Shown here: positions 16,309-24,963 of the stretch, piece by piece
Layout: every line of letters starts with the position of its first letter
Numbering within the stretch: position 1 is the first letter of the stretch
Notes under the pieces: generated by a model
What the model was told of the DNA's origin: nothing
What the model saw: only the letters and a program-made list of their open reading frames with translations
Databases searched by the model: none
Translations under genes and position numbers: made by a program
DNA from: CAYZYO01 sp964482585
Lineage (GTDB): Bacteria > Bacillota > Syntrophomonadia > Syntrophomonadales > Syntrophomonadaceae
Reading direction: 5' to 3'
DNA length: 44,186 bases
Assembly (NCBI GenBank): GCA_964482585.1
Contig: CAYZYO010000001.1
Location: 1 to 44,186 of the forward strand

Positions 16309-17088
16309 ATGCAGATTCATGTACTTGCCAGTGGAAGTACTGGTAATGCAGTTTATTTTCAAATGGGAAAAACCAAAATACTTGTTGATGCAGGTATCAG
16401 CAACCGCAGAATTGAATATGGACTTGCTGAAATAGGAGTGAAGGTAGGAGAACTAGATGGAGTATTAATTACTCACGAACATACTGATCATATCAGGGGT
16501 TTGGATGTAATGATACGTAAATATCAACTGCCGGTTTATACTAGAGCAAAAACCTGGAGTAAGATTAAATGTAGTAATAAATTTCCTTGCGAGTGTCGTA
16601 TTGAGATTGAAAAAGACTTTTCAATTGGCAAAATTGGGCTAGAAGCCTTCAATGTTTCCCATGATGCAGTAGATCCAGTCGGATTCTGTTTCCATTATCA
16701 ACATGAAAAATGGGTGCTGGTAACGGATCTAGGGGCAGTTACTAATGAAGTGCAAACAGCGCTCTCTTATGCCGATTTATTAGTGTTGGAAGCCAATCAC
16801 GATATAGAGATGTTAACCAATGGGCCTTATCCGACTTTTCTAAAACAGCGAATAAAAGGTAAATTAGGACATCTTTCAAACTTTGATGCAGCACGATTGA
16901 TTTGTAATCTATCACAAAAGAATAAAGCTATGCATATTTTTTTGGCCCATCTTAGTCAGACAAACAATTATCCTGGATTAGCTGAAAGGACAGTAAGAAA
17001 TATCCTGTTGAAAAACTACTGTCCGGTTGATGAGGAAATTATACTACACAGAACCCATCCAAACCGGGTGTCGAGTTTTATAACCTAG
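16309..17088 (+). CDS. walJ: YycJ/WalJ-type MBL-fold hydrolase
   Basis: A 259-aa metallo-beta-lactamase-fold protein close to the YycJ (WalJ) group, which in Bacillus and Streptococcus lies with the WalKR two-component genes and has been described as an exonuclease-like enzyme affecting cell-wall/division control. The N-terminus MQIHVLASGSTGNAVY is typical. Zinc motifs are THEHTDHIRGL, NVSHDA, TDLGAVT and the late HLSQTNN. The start ATG 16309 has GGGGAG ten bases upstream; an in-frame ATG at 16276 lacks one. No walK or walR is present here, so the gene is separated from its usual partners. Confidence 0.82.
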   Translation: MQIHVLASGSTGNAVYFQMGKTKILVDAGISNRRIEYGLAEIGVKVGELDGVLITHEHTDHIRGLDVMIRKYQLPVYTRAKTWSKIKCSNKFPCECRIEIEKDFSIGKIGLEAFNVSHDAVDPVGFCFHYQHEKWVLVTDLGAVTNEVQTALSYADLLVLEANHDIEMLTNGPYPTFLKQRIKGKLGHLSNFDAARLICNLSQKNKAMHIFLAHLSQTNNYPGLAERTVRNILLKNYCPVDEEIILHRTHPNRVSSFIT

Positions 17089-17154
17089 AGATATCCTGAC
17101 AGATAAATCAACAAAGAAAGTTATTAAGCATCAGGACTGTATTGGAGGCGAAAG

Positions 17155-17571
17155 ATGGAGGAAATAATTTTAGAGCCGATAGGATTTATTAATTCACCAT
17201 TTAAAAGGCTGGAGGATATTCCACGTCAGAGTATATATGCAAACGAAAAAACAGCTTGGATAAAGATAAAAGACGAATATAGAGAAGGACTGAAAGATAT
17301 TGAACGTTTTTCCCATATTATTGTGTTATTCTATTTTAATCAATCAGACCACTATGATTTATTAACCACAACCCACTTTAGCTCTAAAAAGCGAGGAATT
17401 TTTGGAACCAGGTCGCCCCATAGACCGAATCATATTGGATTGTCTATAGTAGAATTAATAGGAGTTAATCGCAATAATCTTGAAATAAAGGGTGTTGATA
17501 TGCTTGATAATACACCGGTATTAGACATCAAACCCTATTCCCCGGGATTAAATCCCTGTACCCGGGAATGA
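17155..17571 (+). CDS. trmO: TrmO-type tRNA m6t6A37 methyltransferase
   Basis: A 138-aa TrmO (YaeB/TsaA, VirR-like) protein, which uses SAM to methylate N6 of t6A37 in tRNA-Thr. The family signatures are PIGFINSPF at residues ~6-14, a beta-barrel core, GIFGTRSPHRPNHIGLSIVEL (about residues 81-101; the R-x-P-x-RPN-x-IG pattern binds SAM) and VLDIKPYSP near the C-terminus. The end is shorter than long TrmO proteins, which carry an extra C-terminal domain. ATG 17155 follows GGAGG at a suitable spacing. The enzyme that makes its t6A precursor, TsaC, is encoded at 38663. Confidence 0.9.
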   Translation: MEEIILEPIGFINSPFKRLEDIPRQSIYANEKTAWIKIKDEYREGLKDIERFSHIIVLFYFNQSDHYDLLTTTHFSSKKRGIFGTRSPHRPNHIGLSIVELIGVNRNNLEIKGVDMLDNTPVLDIKPYSPGLNPCTRE

Positions 17572-17613
17572 ATATATTTAAGGATTATTTGGTTTTAAGC
17601 TTAACTATGATTA

Positions 17614-18087
17614 TCAATCATCATAAACCCGCCAGTGCTGTTTTTCCGCCTCCCAATTCCACATAGCATAGTATTCTTCGGGCGGTCTTATTATCGTAGC
17701 TTTACAGGTAGCGGTAACAGTGCCATCTGCCAGGCGAATTTCTCCAGCGACCCAGGCACTAGCTTTGCTTTGTTTAATGATACGACCAATTACCTTCAAG
17801 GGCTGGTTGGTTGGGGTAGGCTGCAGGTATTTGATTTCCAGGCGGGCGGTAACCATAAGATTATCATTATCACCATCAAGTAAAAGGGCCCGACCTGCAG
17901 TTTCATCCAACAAGGCAGCAACAATCCCCCCGTGAACAAAGCCTGGATAACTGTTAAAGTGTTCTGGGATCGAAACCTCAGCCCAAACTTCTTGCTGGGC
18001 CTGATTATTATACCAGGTCATTTTAAGTCCCAATTCGTTTTGCCGACCACAAAGAAAACATGTACGGGAACATGGCTGCTTATTCAT
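17614..18087 (-). CDS. Hotdog-fold thioesterase (PaaI-like)
   Basis: A 157-aa hotdog-fold protein of the PaaI/acyl-CoA thioesterase group. The pattern PGFVHGGIVAALLDETAG (about residues 48-65) is the classic active-site helix, where HGG and the acidic D-E-x-x-G residues are conserved. Two Cys pairs near the N-terminus (CSRTCFLCG) suggest a small metal site, seen in some members. It lies 16 bases downstream of the cyclophilin gene on the same strand, so they are probably co-transcribed. Its acyl-CoA substrate is unknown. Confidence 0.88.
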   Translation of the reverse strand: MNKQPCSRTCFLCGRQNELGLKMTWYNNQAQQEVWAEVSIPEHFNSYPGFVHGGIVAALLDETAGRALLLDGDNDNLMVTARLEIKYLQPTPTNQPLKVIGRIIKQSKASAWVAGEIRLADGTVTATCKATIIRPPEEYYAMWNWEAEKQHWRVYDD

Positions 18088-18103
18088 AATTCTGACCCCC
18101 TGG

Positions 18104-18625
18104 TTATAGTTTTGTTACTTCTGGATATACTACATCAAAAGTATCTACAGTAATTGATTTAATTATCTGTGGCTGTAGAGGTTTATCAAATGAGTCTTTT
18201 TTAGAATTGGCTATCTTATCTACTGTTTCCATGCCAGTTATTACCTTACCAAAGGAGGCGTAATTGCCATCAAGGTGAGGGGCTTTAGCTACCATAATAA
18301 AGAACTGGGAACCAGCCGAATCCGGGATAGCAGTTCGAGCCATAGACAATACTCCCCGATCATGATTTAAATCATTTACCCAACCGTTGGTGGTAAACTC
18401 ACCTTTGATACAGTATCCGGGACCACCTGTTCCGGTACCCAGGGGGCAGCCACCCTGAATCATAAATCCCGGAATAATCCGGTGAAAACTAATACCATCA
18501 TAAAAACCTTTTTTAATTAAAGAGATAATATTGTTTACGGTATTAGGAGCTATATCCGGGTAAAGCTCAGCATTAATAATTTCTCCATATTCCATCTCAA
18601 TTGTGATTTTTGGGTTACTTTTCAT
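18104..18625 (-). CDS. Peptidyl-prolyl cis-trans isomerase, cyclophilin type
   Basis: A 173-aa cytoplasmic cyclophilin with no signal peptide. The catalytic region FHRIIPGFMIQGG is at about residues 48-60 (Arg49 equivalent of the catalytic Arg), followed by LSMART, GSQFFIMV and YASFGKVITGMETVDKI, all family hallmarks. Between them is a typical bacterial insert GPGYCIKGEF. It is the first gene of a two-gene reverse-strand unit with the hotdog thioesterase. The ATG at 18625 is preceded by GAAGGGAAG. Confidence 0.95.
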   Translation of the reverse strand: MKSNPKITIEMEYGEIINAELYPDIAPNTVNNIISLIKKGFYDGISFHRIIPGFMIQGGCPLGTGTGGPGYCIKGEFTTNGWVNDLNHDRGVLSMARTAIPDSAGSQFFIMVAKAPHLDGNYASFGKVITGMETVDKIANSKKDSFDKPLQPQIIKSITVDTFDVVYPEVTKL

Positions 18626-18817
18626 AATATCTTCCCTTCTTTAGTCATTGGGAACATTATAGCAGAAATAATCCGGATAATTTAAGATAAAACAAGTATA
18701 GTATTTTTTTATATAGAACGGGAACCTGAGGATAAATTGTTATTAAGTTGAATTAAGTAGGAAATTTAAGATATAAAATAGAAGTAATACTGTGATCTAT
18801 TTAAAAGAGGAGATACT

Positions 18818-19984
18818 ATGAATTCAAAACAACTGGTATTAACCGGAATAATAGCTACATCGCTTTTAACAACACTAGTATTAAATGACCTTTTACCCGG
18901 ATTACTCCTGGCAATAATAGTATTAATAGTAGGTCTAGCTATGACCTATTTTATTGCTTTAAATAACAAAAGGGCAGAAGACATCTTAAATATTAAGACC
19001 CTTATAAAGGCCAGCACCCGTTTGCATCAAGAAGAATCGATATCTGGAATAATAGAACAGATGTATATTTGGGCTGACCATATGAATAAATGTGAAAAAA
19101 CCTTTATTCAGCTGCCGGATATTGAATTAAATCCTGTTGAAGAAAAGGAATTACAGGGCTTAAGCCAGATAAATAAAACAATAATAGAGAGCCAAAAAAC
19201 CCTGATAGCCAATCAAGATAAAGAGCCTGCTGTTATGCAGGATTTAGCAATTAATATAAAATCCTTTATAGGAGTACCGGTTAAATCGGATAAACGGGTT
19301 TTAGGAGTGCTTTACCAGATAAATAAGTTGGATAACAGCCCTTTTAATAGAGATGATCAAATGATCCTGGAAACAATTTGTGAACAAGCAGCCCTGGCAT
19401 TTGAGAATACCCTTTCCTACCAGGAAATTAGCTCACTTCATTTACTTATCATTAAATCAATAATAAATACTATTGATGCACGCATTCCGGCAATGGCAGG
19501 TCATTCCGAACGGGTTACGGCCATTTCCATGCTTATAGGGACTAAAATGGGATTAACTAAGGATGAAATGGAGATTTTAAAATATAGTGCTATGCTTCAT
19601 GATATTGGCTATTTAGAAGTTCAAAGAGATGAAGATACAAAAAGTCTGCAGCATTCACTAATAGGAGCTTCAATACTGCCAGCGACAGGAATACTAACTG
19701 GGGTAAAGCAGGGAATATTATATCATCATGAGCGCTATAATGGAGAAGGTTATCCTGAGGGCCTTAGTCGGGAAGCAATTCCTCTGACTGCTCGAATTAT
19801 AGCTGTAGCTGATGTATACGATGCTCTGGTTAGATTAAATTCTCAAGAGAAACCAGTATCACATGCTAGTGCAGTTACAGCCATAAAAAAAGCTACCGGG
19901 AGCCTTTTCGATCCTCTCGTAGTTGTTGCCTTTGAAGAAGTTGAAAAAGAAATCGAGGATTTATGCAGAATAAAGCAGGAATAA
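18818..19984 (+). CDS. Membrane-anchored GAF/HD-GYP protein with altered HD motif
   Basis: A 388-aa signalling protein. Residues ~5-48 form two hydrophobic helices, then a GAF-like domain (about 60-200, with FIGVPVKSDKRVLGVLYQIN) and an HD-GYP domain (about 210-380). HD-GYP features kept: AGHSERVTAIS, LHDIG, HHERYNGEGYPEG and AVADVYDAL. The canonical HDIGK reads HDIGY, and the usual loop after it (a metal- and substrate-shaping segment with ILxKPG and E-rich helix) is shortened to about 12 residues before QHSLIGA. The enzyme may therefore have altered activity, perhaps not c-di-GMP hydrolysis. The ATG follows AGAGGAG. It sits alone, divergent from the cyclophilin gene. Confidence 0.88.
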   Translation: MNSKQLVLTGIIATSLLTTLVLNDLLPGLLLAIIVLIVGLAMTYFIALNNKRAEDILNIKTLIKASTRLHQEESISGIIEQMYIWADHMNKCEKTFIQLPDIELNPVEEKELQGLSQINKTIIESQKTLIANQDKEPAVMQDLAINIKSFIGVPVKSDKRVLGVLYQINKLDNSPFNRDDQMILETICEQAALAFENTLSYQEISSLHLLIIKSIINTIDARIPAMAGHSERVTAISMLIGTKMGLTKDEMEILKYSAMLHDIGYLEVQRDEDTKSLQHSLIGASILPATGILTGVKQGILYHHERYNGEGYPEGLSREAIPLTARIIAVADVYDALVRLNSQEKPVSHASAVTAIKKATGSLFDPLVVVAFEEVEKEIEDLCRIKQE

Positions 19985-20156
19985 AAGTATTATTATTACT
20001 TAAACAGTAGAAGATATAATAATATATAAATACAGGATAAAAATGGCCGTGACTTTTTTTAAAGAGTAATGTATTATTACAAACGTATTTAGTTATATTA
20101 TGGTAAGATCATGATATTTATATTAACTAAAGATCTGGCAACACCAATCAGATTAG

Positions 20157-20519
20157 TTATATAATTGCACCATGATTTTTCAGTATTTGTACAGCTTGTT
20201 GAACATTACCCTGGTTGGTAACCAGGGTAAGTATAAAAGCAGTATTACCTGATTGCTCATAACTGACTCCCATACCACTAACAGAAGGGTCAGCTGCCAG
20301 CAGGGGGCCTAAAGAACGATTATAAAAAGAGCTATCAAGGACCATTGAGGAAATAGAGGTATTCTTCCGGTTATTTGTCTTCCGATTAGGAAGACGGGAT
20401 ATTTGATCGGTTTGAATAATATCATAACCCTGTTTTCTGAGTTCCTCGGCAGCGTTTTCGGCACTTGTGGCAGTAGAGAAATAGGCTAAAATTGTCATTT
20501 CACCAGGTTGCAGCTGCAT
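20157..20519 (-). CDS. Hypothetical protein, about 120 aa
   Basis: I do not recognise this protein. It starts with a beta-alpha-beta pattern (MTILAYFSTATSAENAAEEL then RKQGYDIIQTDQI), has a polar middle (NRKTNNRKN) and ends with a second beta-alpha-like unit (FILTLVTNQGNVQQAVQIL). This resembles short ferredoxin-like or stress-protein-17M folds, but the similarity is loose. The start is uncertain: ATG 20519 lies 12 bases after AAAGGG, and an ATG at 20531 abuts that ribosome site with no gap. It faces argS divergently. Confidence 0.6.
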   Translation of the reverse strand: MQLQPGEMTILAYFSTATSAENAAEELRKQGYDIIQTDQISRLPNRKTNNRKNTSISSMVLDSSFYNRSLGPLLAADPSVSGMGVSYEQSGNTAFILTLVTNQGNVQQAVQILKNHGAII

Positions 20520-20611
20520 TTTGTAAATCATCCCTTTATGTTTACTCTTTCTATTAGTTTGGCCATTTTAGATATAGAATATAAATGAAAAAGAACATTA
20601 GGAGGATATAT

Positions 20612-22294
20612 ATGAATCCCATAGAAGAAATTAAGCAATTGATAAGCGAGATAATAGTTAAAAGCCTAAAAGCTGCTAAAAGCCAGGGTTTAATCGATTA
20701 CAATCATATTCCAGATTTTGTAATTGAAGTACCGCGAGAAAAAAAGCATGGGGATTTTGCTTGTAATGCAGCTATGCTAATGGCGAAAGAAGCTCGCATG
20801 GCTCCGCGAAAAATCGCTGAAATTATATTGAAGATGATGGATGTTAACCAAATAAAATATATAGATAAAATTGAGGTTGCAGGAGCTGGATTTATTAATA
20901 TTTATTGTAATAATGAATGGTTGTATAAGATACCTTTAATTGTGTACGATATGGATGATAAATATGGATATAATGAGAAGCAGGATATAAAAGTGCAGGT
21001 GGAATTTGTTAGTGCTAATCCAACTGGCAATCTACATATGGGAAATGCTAGGGGAGGTGCAATAGGGGATACTCTGGCTAATATTCTACAGGCGGCAGGA
21101 TATGAAGTAGAACGAGAATTCTATATTAATGATGCGGGAAATCAAATAGAGATATTTACTGATTCCCTGGAAGCACGTTACCTGCAATTAACTGGACATA
21201 ATGTACAATTCCCGGAAAACGGCTATGCTGGAAACGATGTGATTGAAACTGTTAAAAAGATAATAGTCAGATATAGTGATAATTTACTTAGCTTAAACCC
21301 GGAAGATAGACGGAAAAAACTAATTGAGTATGCCTTAAATGAAAAAGTAAACTACATCAGGAAGACCCTAGAAAATTTTGGAATAATTTATGATGTATGG
21401 TTTAGTGAAAAAAGCCTACATGATACTGGTCAGCTGGATCAAACAATAGAGTACCTGAAGGAAAAGGATTATATTTATGAAAAGGAAGGTGCCTGGTGGT
21501 TTAAGTCTACTCTTTTCGGTGATGAAAAGGATGAAGTGGTTATGCGTGCTAATGGACTTCCGACATATTTTGCTGCAGATATTGCTTATCATAAAGACAA
21601 GTTTAAGCGAGGATTCGATTGGGTCATTAATGTCTGGGGAGCAGATCATCACGGGCATATAAACCGCATGAAAGGAGCTATGCAGGCACTTGGGTATAAT
21701 CCCGAAAAGCTTGATATTCTATTAATGCAGCTGGTTAGACTCTATCGGGGGGGGGATATTGTACGAATGTCTAAACGTACTGGGACTACGGTTTCTCTTG
21801 ATGAACTGGTAGATGAGGTTGGTAAAGATGCCGCCCGTTTCTTTTTTGTGATGCGTAGTCCAGACAGTCATCTTGACTTTGATTTGGAATTAGCCAGACA
21901 AAAAAGTCAAGAAAATCCGGTATATTATGTTCAGTATGCTCATGCACGTATATGTTCCATATTTAGACAGGCTAAATCAGCAGGAATAGAAATAAACTCT
22001 GCTCAAGACATAGATATAAGCTTATTGTCTAAGGAGGAAGAACTGGCCTTATTAAGAAAAATTGCCGATTTCCCAGAGGAAATAGCTACAGCGGCCAGGA
22101 CTTTAGCACCGCATAGAATCGCGCGCTATGTACTTGATTTGGCAGGTTTGTTGCACAGTTTTTATAACCACTATAAAGTGCTTAGCCACGATTCAGCATT
22201 ACAGGATGCACGGTTGCTTTTAATGAAGGTTACAGGTAATACAATTAAAAATTCTTTGCAGATACTAGGAGTTGATGCTCCAGAATTAATGTAG
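20612..22294 (+). CDS. argS: Arginyl-tRNA synthetase
   Basis: A class I aminoacyl-tRNA synthetase of 560 aa, charging tRNA-Arg. The HIGH signature appears as NPTGNLHMGNARGGAIGDTL (about residues 133-152; HMGN is the ArgS form of HIGH), and a KMSK-like loop is VRMSKRTGT. The C-terminal helical anticodon-binding domain is present (AHARICSIFRQAKSAG, then NHYKVLSHD). ATG 20612 follows TTAGGAGG; a longer in-frame start at 20585 lacks a ribosome site. It is followed 11 bases later by the rpoE-like gene, suggesting an operon. Confidence 0.97.
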   Translation: MNPIEEIKQLISEIIVKSLKAAKSQGLIDYNHIPDFVIEVPREKKHGDFACNAAMLMAKEARMAPRKIAEIILKMMDVNQIKYIDKIEVAGAGFINIYCNNEWLYKIPLIVYDMDDKYGYNEKQDIKVQVEFVSANPTGNLHMGNARGGAIGDTLANILQAAGYEVEREFYINDAGNQIEIFTDSLEARYLQLTGHNVQFPENGYAGNDVIETVKKIIVRYSDNLLSLNPEDRRKKLIEYALNEKVNYIRKTLENFGIIYDVWFSEKSLHDTGQLDQTIEYLKEKDYIYEKEGAWWFKSTLFGDEKDEVVMRANGLPTYFAADIAYHKDKFKRGFDWVINVWGADHHGHINRMKGAMQALGYNPEKLDILLMQLVRLYRGGDIVRMSKRTGTTVSLDELVDEVGKDAARFFFVMRSPDSHLDFDLELARQKSQENPVYYVQYAHARICSIFRQAKSAGIEINSAQDIDISLLSKEEELALLRKIADFPEEIATAARTLAPHRIARYVLDLAGLLHSFYNHYKVLSHDSALQDARLLLMKVTGNTIKNSLQILGVDAPELM

Positions 22295-22305
22295 GAGGGA
22301 TTTTA

Positions 22306-22539
22306 ATGCAATACAGAAAAAAAAGTGAAGCAGATTGGGCAGTTGTATTATTGTCTGATAAACAAGAAGCTATTTATTATGCTGATCTTATTAGAGAAAT
22401 AGCGCAGAAAATGGGAAGAAAGGATGATGATGCTACCCTGACATCTATTTATACCCGGTTGAATTTAGATAACCGACTGGTTTATCAGGGAGATGGGTAC
22501 TGGTATTATGATAGCAACCGAGAAAATAGAGGGGGATGA
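22306..22539 (+). CDS. rpoE: RpoE-like HARE-HTH protein (RNA polymerase delta-like N-domain)
   Basis: A 77-aa protein made of a HARE-HTH winged-helix domain, like the N-terminal half of the Gram-positive RNA polymerase delta subunit. Seen are a SEADWAVVLLSDKQ start, a YYADLIREIAQKMG helix and the closing LDNRLVYQGDGYWYY. The acidic C-terminal tail of Bacillus RpoE is missing, as in many Clostridia. Its place near argS and pyrG is a common Firmicute arrangement, though here an MBL gene separates it from pyrG. The end overlaps the next possible start by 4 bases. Confidence 0.85.
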   Translation: MQYRKKSEADWAVVLLSDKQEAIYYADLIREIAQKMGRKDDDATLTSIYTRLNLDNRLVYQGDGYWYYDSNRENRGG

Positions 22540-22544
22540 GAGCA

Positions 22545-23186
22545 ATGAAAATCAGTTGGCTTGGACATGCATCGTTTCTTATTGAATTAAAAGAAAAAAA
22601 AATAATAACTGATCCTTTTGATGAAAAACTGGGTTATCCAGTTTTAGAGCGAGAGGCGGATATTGTACTTATTAGTCATGATCACTGGGATCATAATGCA
22701 GCTCATGTAGTTAATGGCAATCCTGAAGTAGTAAAAGGAACCGGCAATTTCAATGTAAAAGGAATTAATATTAAGGGAATAGCTTCTTATCATGATAAAA
22801 GACAGGGAAGAGACAGAGGGAATAACACTATTTATAAAATCTCTGCTGAAGAGCTGGATATTGTGCATTTAGGGGATTTAGGACATATCTTAAACAATGA
22901 ACAGATAGATGAAATAGGTAATGTCGATATTCTTTTAGTACCAGTTGGAGGCGTATTTACCGTTGATGCTGAGGAAGCCAGGGAAATAGTTAAGCAGATT
23001 AAACCCCGAATTACAATTCCTATGCATTTTAAAACCCCCCATTTGTGTTTTGATCTTGCTCCGGTAGAAGCATTTACAGCCAGGTTTGATAATATGGTAA
23101 AAAGGCCTTTCCTTGAAGTTAGTCGAGAAAACAGCCAGAGTCTGCCTGGAATAATTGTATTAGATTATTTAAATTCACATTTGTAA
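22545..23186 (+). CDS. MBL-fold hydrolase, UPF0173 (YtkL-like)
   Basis: A 213-aa metallo-beta-lactamase-fold protein of the UPF0173 type. The N-terminus MKISWLGHASFLIELKEKK and the motif LISHDHWDHNAAHVV supply the zinc-binding HxHxDH. Further ligands are ASYHDK, LGDLGHIL and IPMHFKTP. Its substrate is unproven; related proteins are annotated as lactonase-like. The start is ATG 22545, which lies 9 bases after GGGGG; the ATG at 22536 abuts the G-run. It sits between the rpoE-like gene and pyrG, which are neighbours in most Firmicutes. Confidence 0.9.
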   Translation: MKISWLGHASFLIELKEKKIITDPFDEKLGYPVLEREADIVLISHDHWDHNAAHVVNGNPEVVKGTGNFNVKGINIKGIASYHDKRQGRDRGNNTIYKISAEELDIVHLGDLGHILNNEQIDEIGNVDILLVPVGGVFTVDAEEAREIVKQIKPRITIPMHFKTPHLCFDLAPVEAFTARFDNMVKRPFLEVSRENSQSLPGIIVLDYLNSHL

Positions 23187-23221
23187 TTATAACAGTAAAA
23201 GGGAAAGAGAGGAGCTATAAA

Positions 23222-24823
23222 GTGACCAGGTATATTTTTATTACCGGAGGTGTGGTTTCTTCATTAGGTAAAGGTATTACTGCTGCATCATTGGGTAGAA
23301 TATTGAAAAGCAGAGGGTTGAAGGTGTCTCTGCAAAAATTTGATCCCTACATCAATGTAGATCCAGGGACGATGAGCCCTTACCAGCACGGAGAGGTATA
23401 TGTGACTGAAGATGGGGCGGAAACAGATCTGGATGTAGGCCATTATGAAAGATTTGTGGACGAAAATCTTACCAGATACGCTAACTGTACCACTGGAAGA
23501 ATATATCAGGAGGTAATAAATAAAGAAAGAAGAGGAGATTACCTGGGACAAACGGTCCAGGTAATACCACATATTACTAATGAAATAAAAAAACAGGTTA
23601 CCCTTATTGAAAAGGCAGAACAGCCTGATGTAGTAATTACTGAAATAGGCGGCACGGTGGGGGATATAGAGTCACTGCCTTTTTTGGAAGCTATTCGCCA
23701 GCTCAAGGTTGATCTTGGTAAAGACAGGGTTTCATATATACATGTTACATTGGTTCCTTTCATTAAGGTAGCAGGGGAATTGAAAACCAAACCAACCCAA
23801 CACAGTGTAAAAGAATTGAGAAGTATTGGGATTCAACCAGATATACTAGTTTGTAGAACGGAACAATATTTGTCCAAGGAACTAAAGGCCAAGGTAGCTC
23901 TTTTTTGTGATGTGGATCAAAAAGCGGTTATCCAACTAAGAGACGCTGGTTCTATATATGATGTTCCATTAATGCTTGCTGAAGAAGGATTAGATGAAGA
24001 GGTATTAAAACGACTAGGCTTGAAATGCCAGAAAGCTGATTTGAGTGAATGGAGAGAATTAGTAAAAAGGGTTCACCATTTAGATAGACAGGTTACTGTT
24101 GGTTTAGTAGGTAAATATGTAGAACTTCCAGATGCCTATCTAAGTATTGTGGAATCTCTAAATCATGCGGGCTTCCAGTATAATAGTCATATCAATATTA
24201 AATGGATTAATGCTGAACAAATTGAAAATAAAGGAGCTGAAGAACTCCTGCGAGATGTTGATGCTATTTTAGTTCCCGGGGGATTCGGAGAAAGAGGTAT
24301 AGAAGGAAAAATAGAGACAGCAAGATATGCTAGAGAAAATAAAATACCTTTTCTAGGGATATGTCTTGGTATGCAGTGTGCGGTAATTGAATATGCTCGT
24401 AATGTTTGTAATCTTAAAGGTGCCCACAGTTCGGAATTTGATAAAGATACTCCTTATCCTGTTGTACACCTTATGCCTTATCAGGAAACAATTTATGACA
24501 AGGGAGGGACTATGAGGTTGGGAGCATATCCCTGTCAACTTATAGAAGGTACTATTGCCCAGAAGGCGTATGGGGTTCAACGAATTGATGAAAGGCATCG
24601 GCACCGGTATGAAATAAATAATGATTTCCGGGACCAGCTGTTAAAAAACGGGTTAACAATAAGCGGAATTTCTCCTAATGGGCAACTGGTTGAAATAATG
24701 GAAATAAGTGATCACAGGTGGTTTGTAGCATGTCAATTCCATCCAGAATTTAAATCCCGGCCCAATAGACCACATCCTCTTTTTATGGGATTCATCGAAA
24801 ATGCCCTTAAAGCAATAAAATAG
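23222..24823 (+). CDS. pyrG: CTP synthase
   Basis: A 533-aa CTP synthase, making CTP from UTP, ATP and glutamine. The N-terminal synthase domain starts with YIFITGGVVSSLGKGITAAS (P-loop) and contains QKFDPYINVDPGTMSPYQHG. The C-terminal class I glutamine amidotransferase has GGFGERG, the nucleophile elbow GICLGMQCAVIE (Cys near residue 381) and a QFHPEFKS His/Glu pair. The GTG start at 23222 follows GAGGAG. A hairpin that can fold in two ways follows the stop (see 24898-24945). Confidence 0.98.
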   Translation: MTRYIFITGGVVSSLGKGITAASLGRILKSRGLKVSLQKFDPYINVDPGTMSPYQHGEVYVTEDGAETDLDVGHYERFVDENLTRYANCTTGRIYQEVINKERRGDYLGQTVQVIPHITNEIKKQVTLIEKAEQPDVVITEIGGTVGDIESLPFLEAIRQLKVDLGKDRVSYIHVTLVPFIKVAGELKTKPTQHSVKELRSIGIQPDILVCRTEQYLSKELKAKVALFCDVDQKAVIQLRDAGSIYDVPLMLAEEGLDEEVLKRLGLKCQKADLSEWRELVKRVHHLDRQVTVGLVGKYVELPDAYLSIVESLNHAGFQYNSHINIKWINAEQIENKGAEELLRDVDAILVPGGFGERGIEGKIETARYARENKIPFLGICLGMQCAVIEYARNVCNLKGAHSSEFDKDTPYPVVHLMPYQETIYDKGGTMRLGAYPCQLIEGTIAQKAYGVQRIDERHRHRYEINNDFRDQLLKNGLTISGISPNGQLVEIMEISDHRWFVACQFHPEFKSRPNRPHPLFMGFIENALKAIK

Positions 24824-24897
24824 GCAACCTGGTATAATAAGACTTAGAGGCAATGGATACTAATGCCATATTATGGTTATAATAATTAAACAACAAT

Positions 24898-24945
24898 AAC
24901 AAGCACTAGGGTATATTGCACCTAAAAATGGGGGTGCTTGTTTTT
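24898..24945 (+). terminator. Terminator with a competing hairpin after pyrG
   Basis: AACAAGCAC (24898-24906) pairs with GTGCTTGTT (24934-24942) in a 9-bp stem followed by TTT, a terminator-like structure with a 27-base loop. Inside it, GCACC (24918-24922) can pair with GGTGC (24933-24937), which uses part of the same 3' arm, so the two folds exclude each other. Confidence 0.6.
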
Positions 24946-24963
24946 AAATAAGGGAGAGACATA

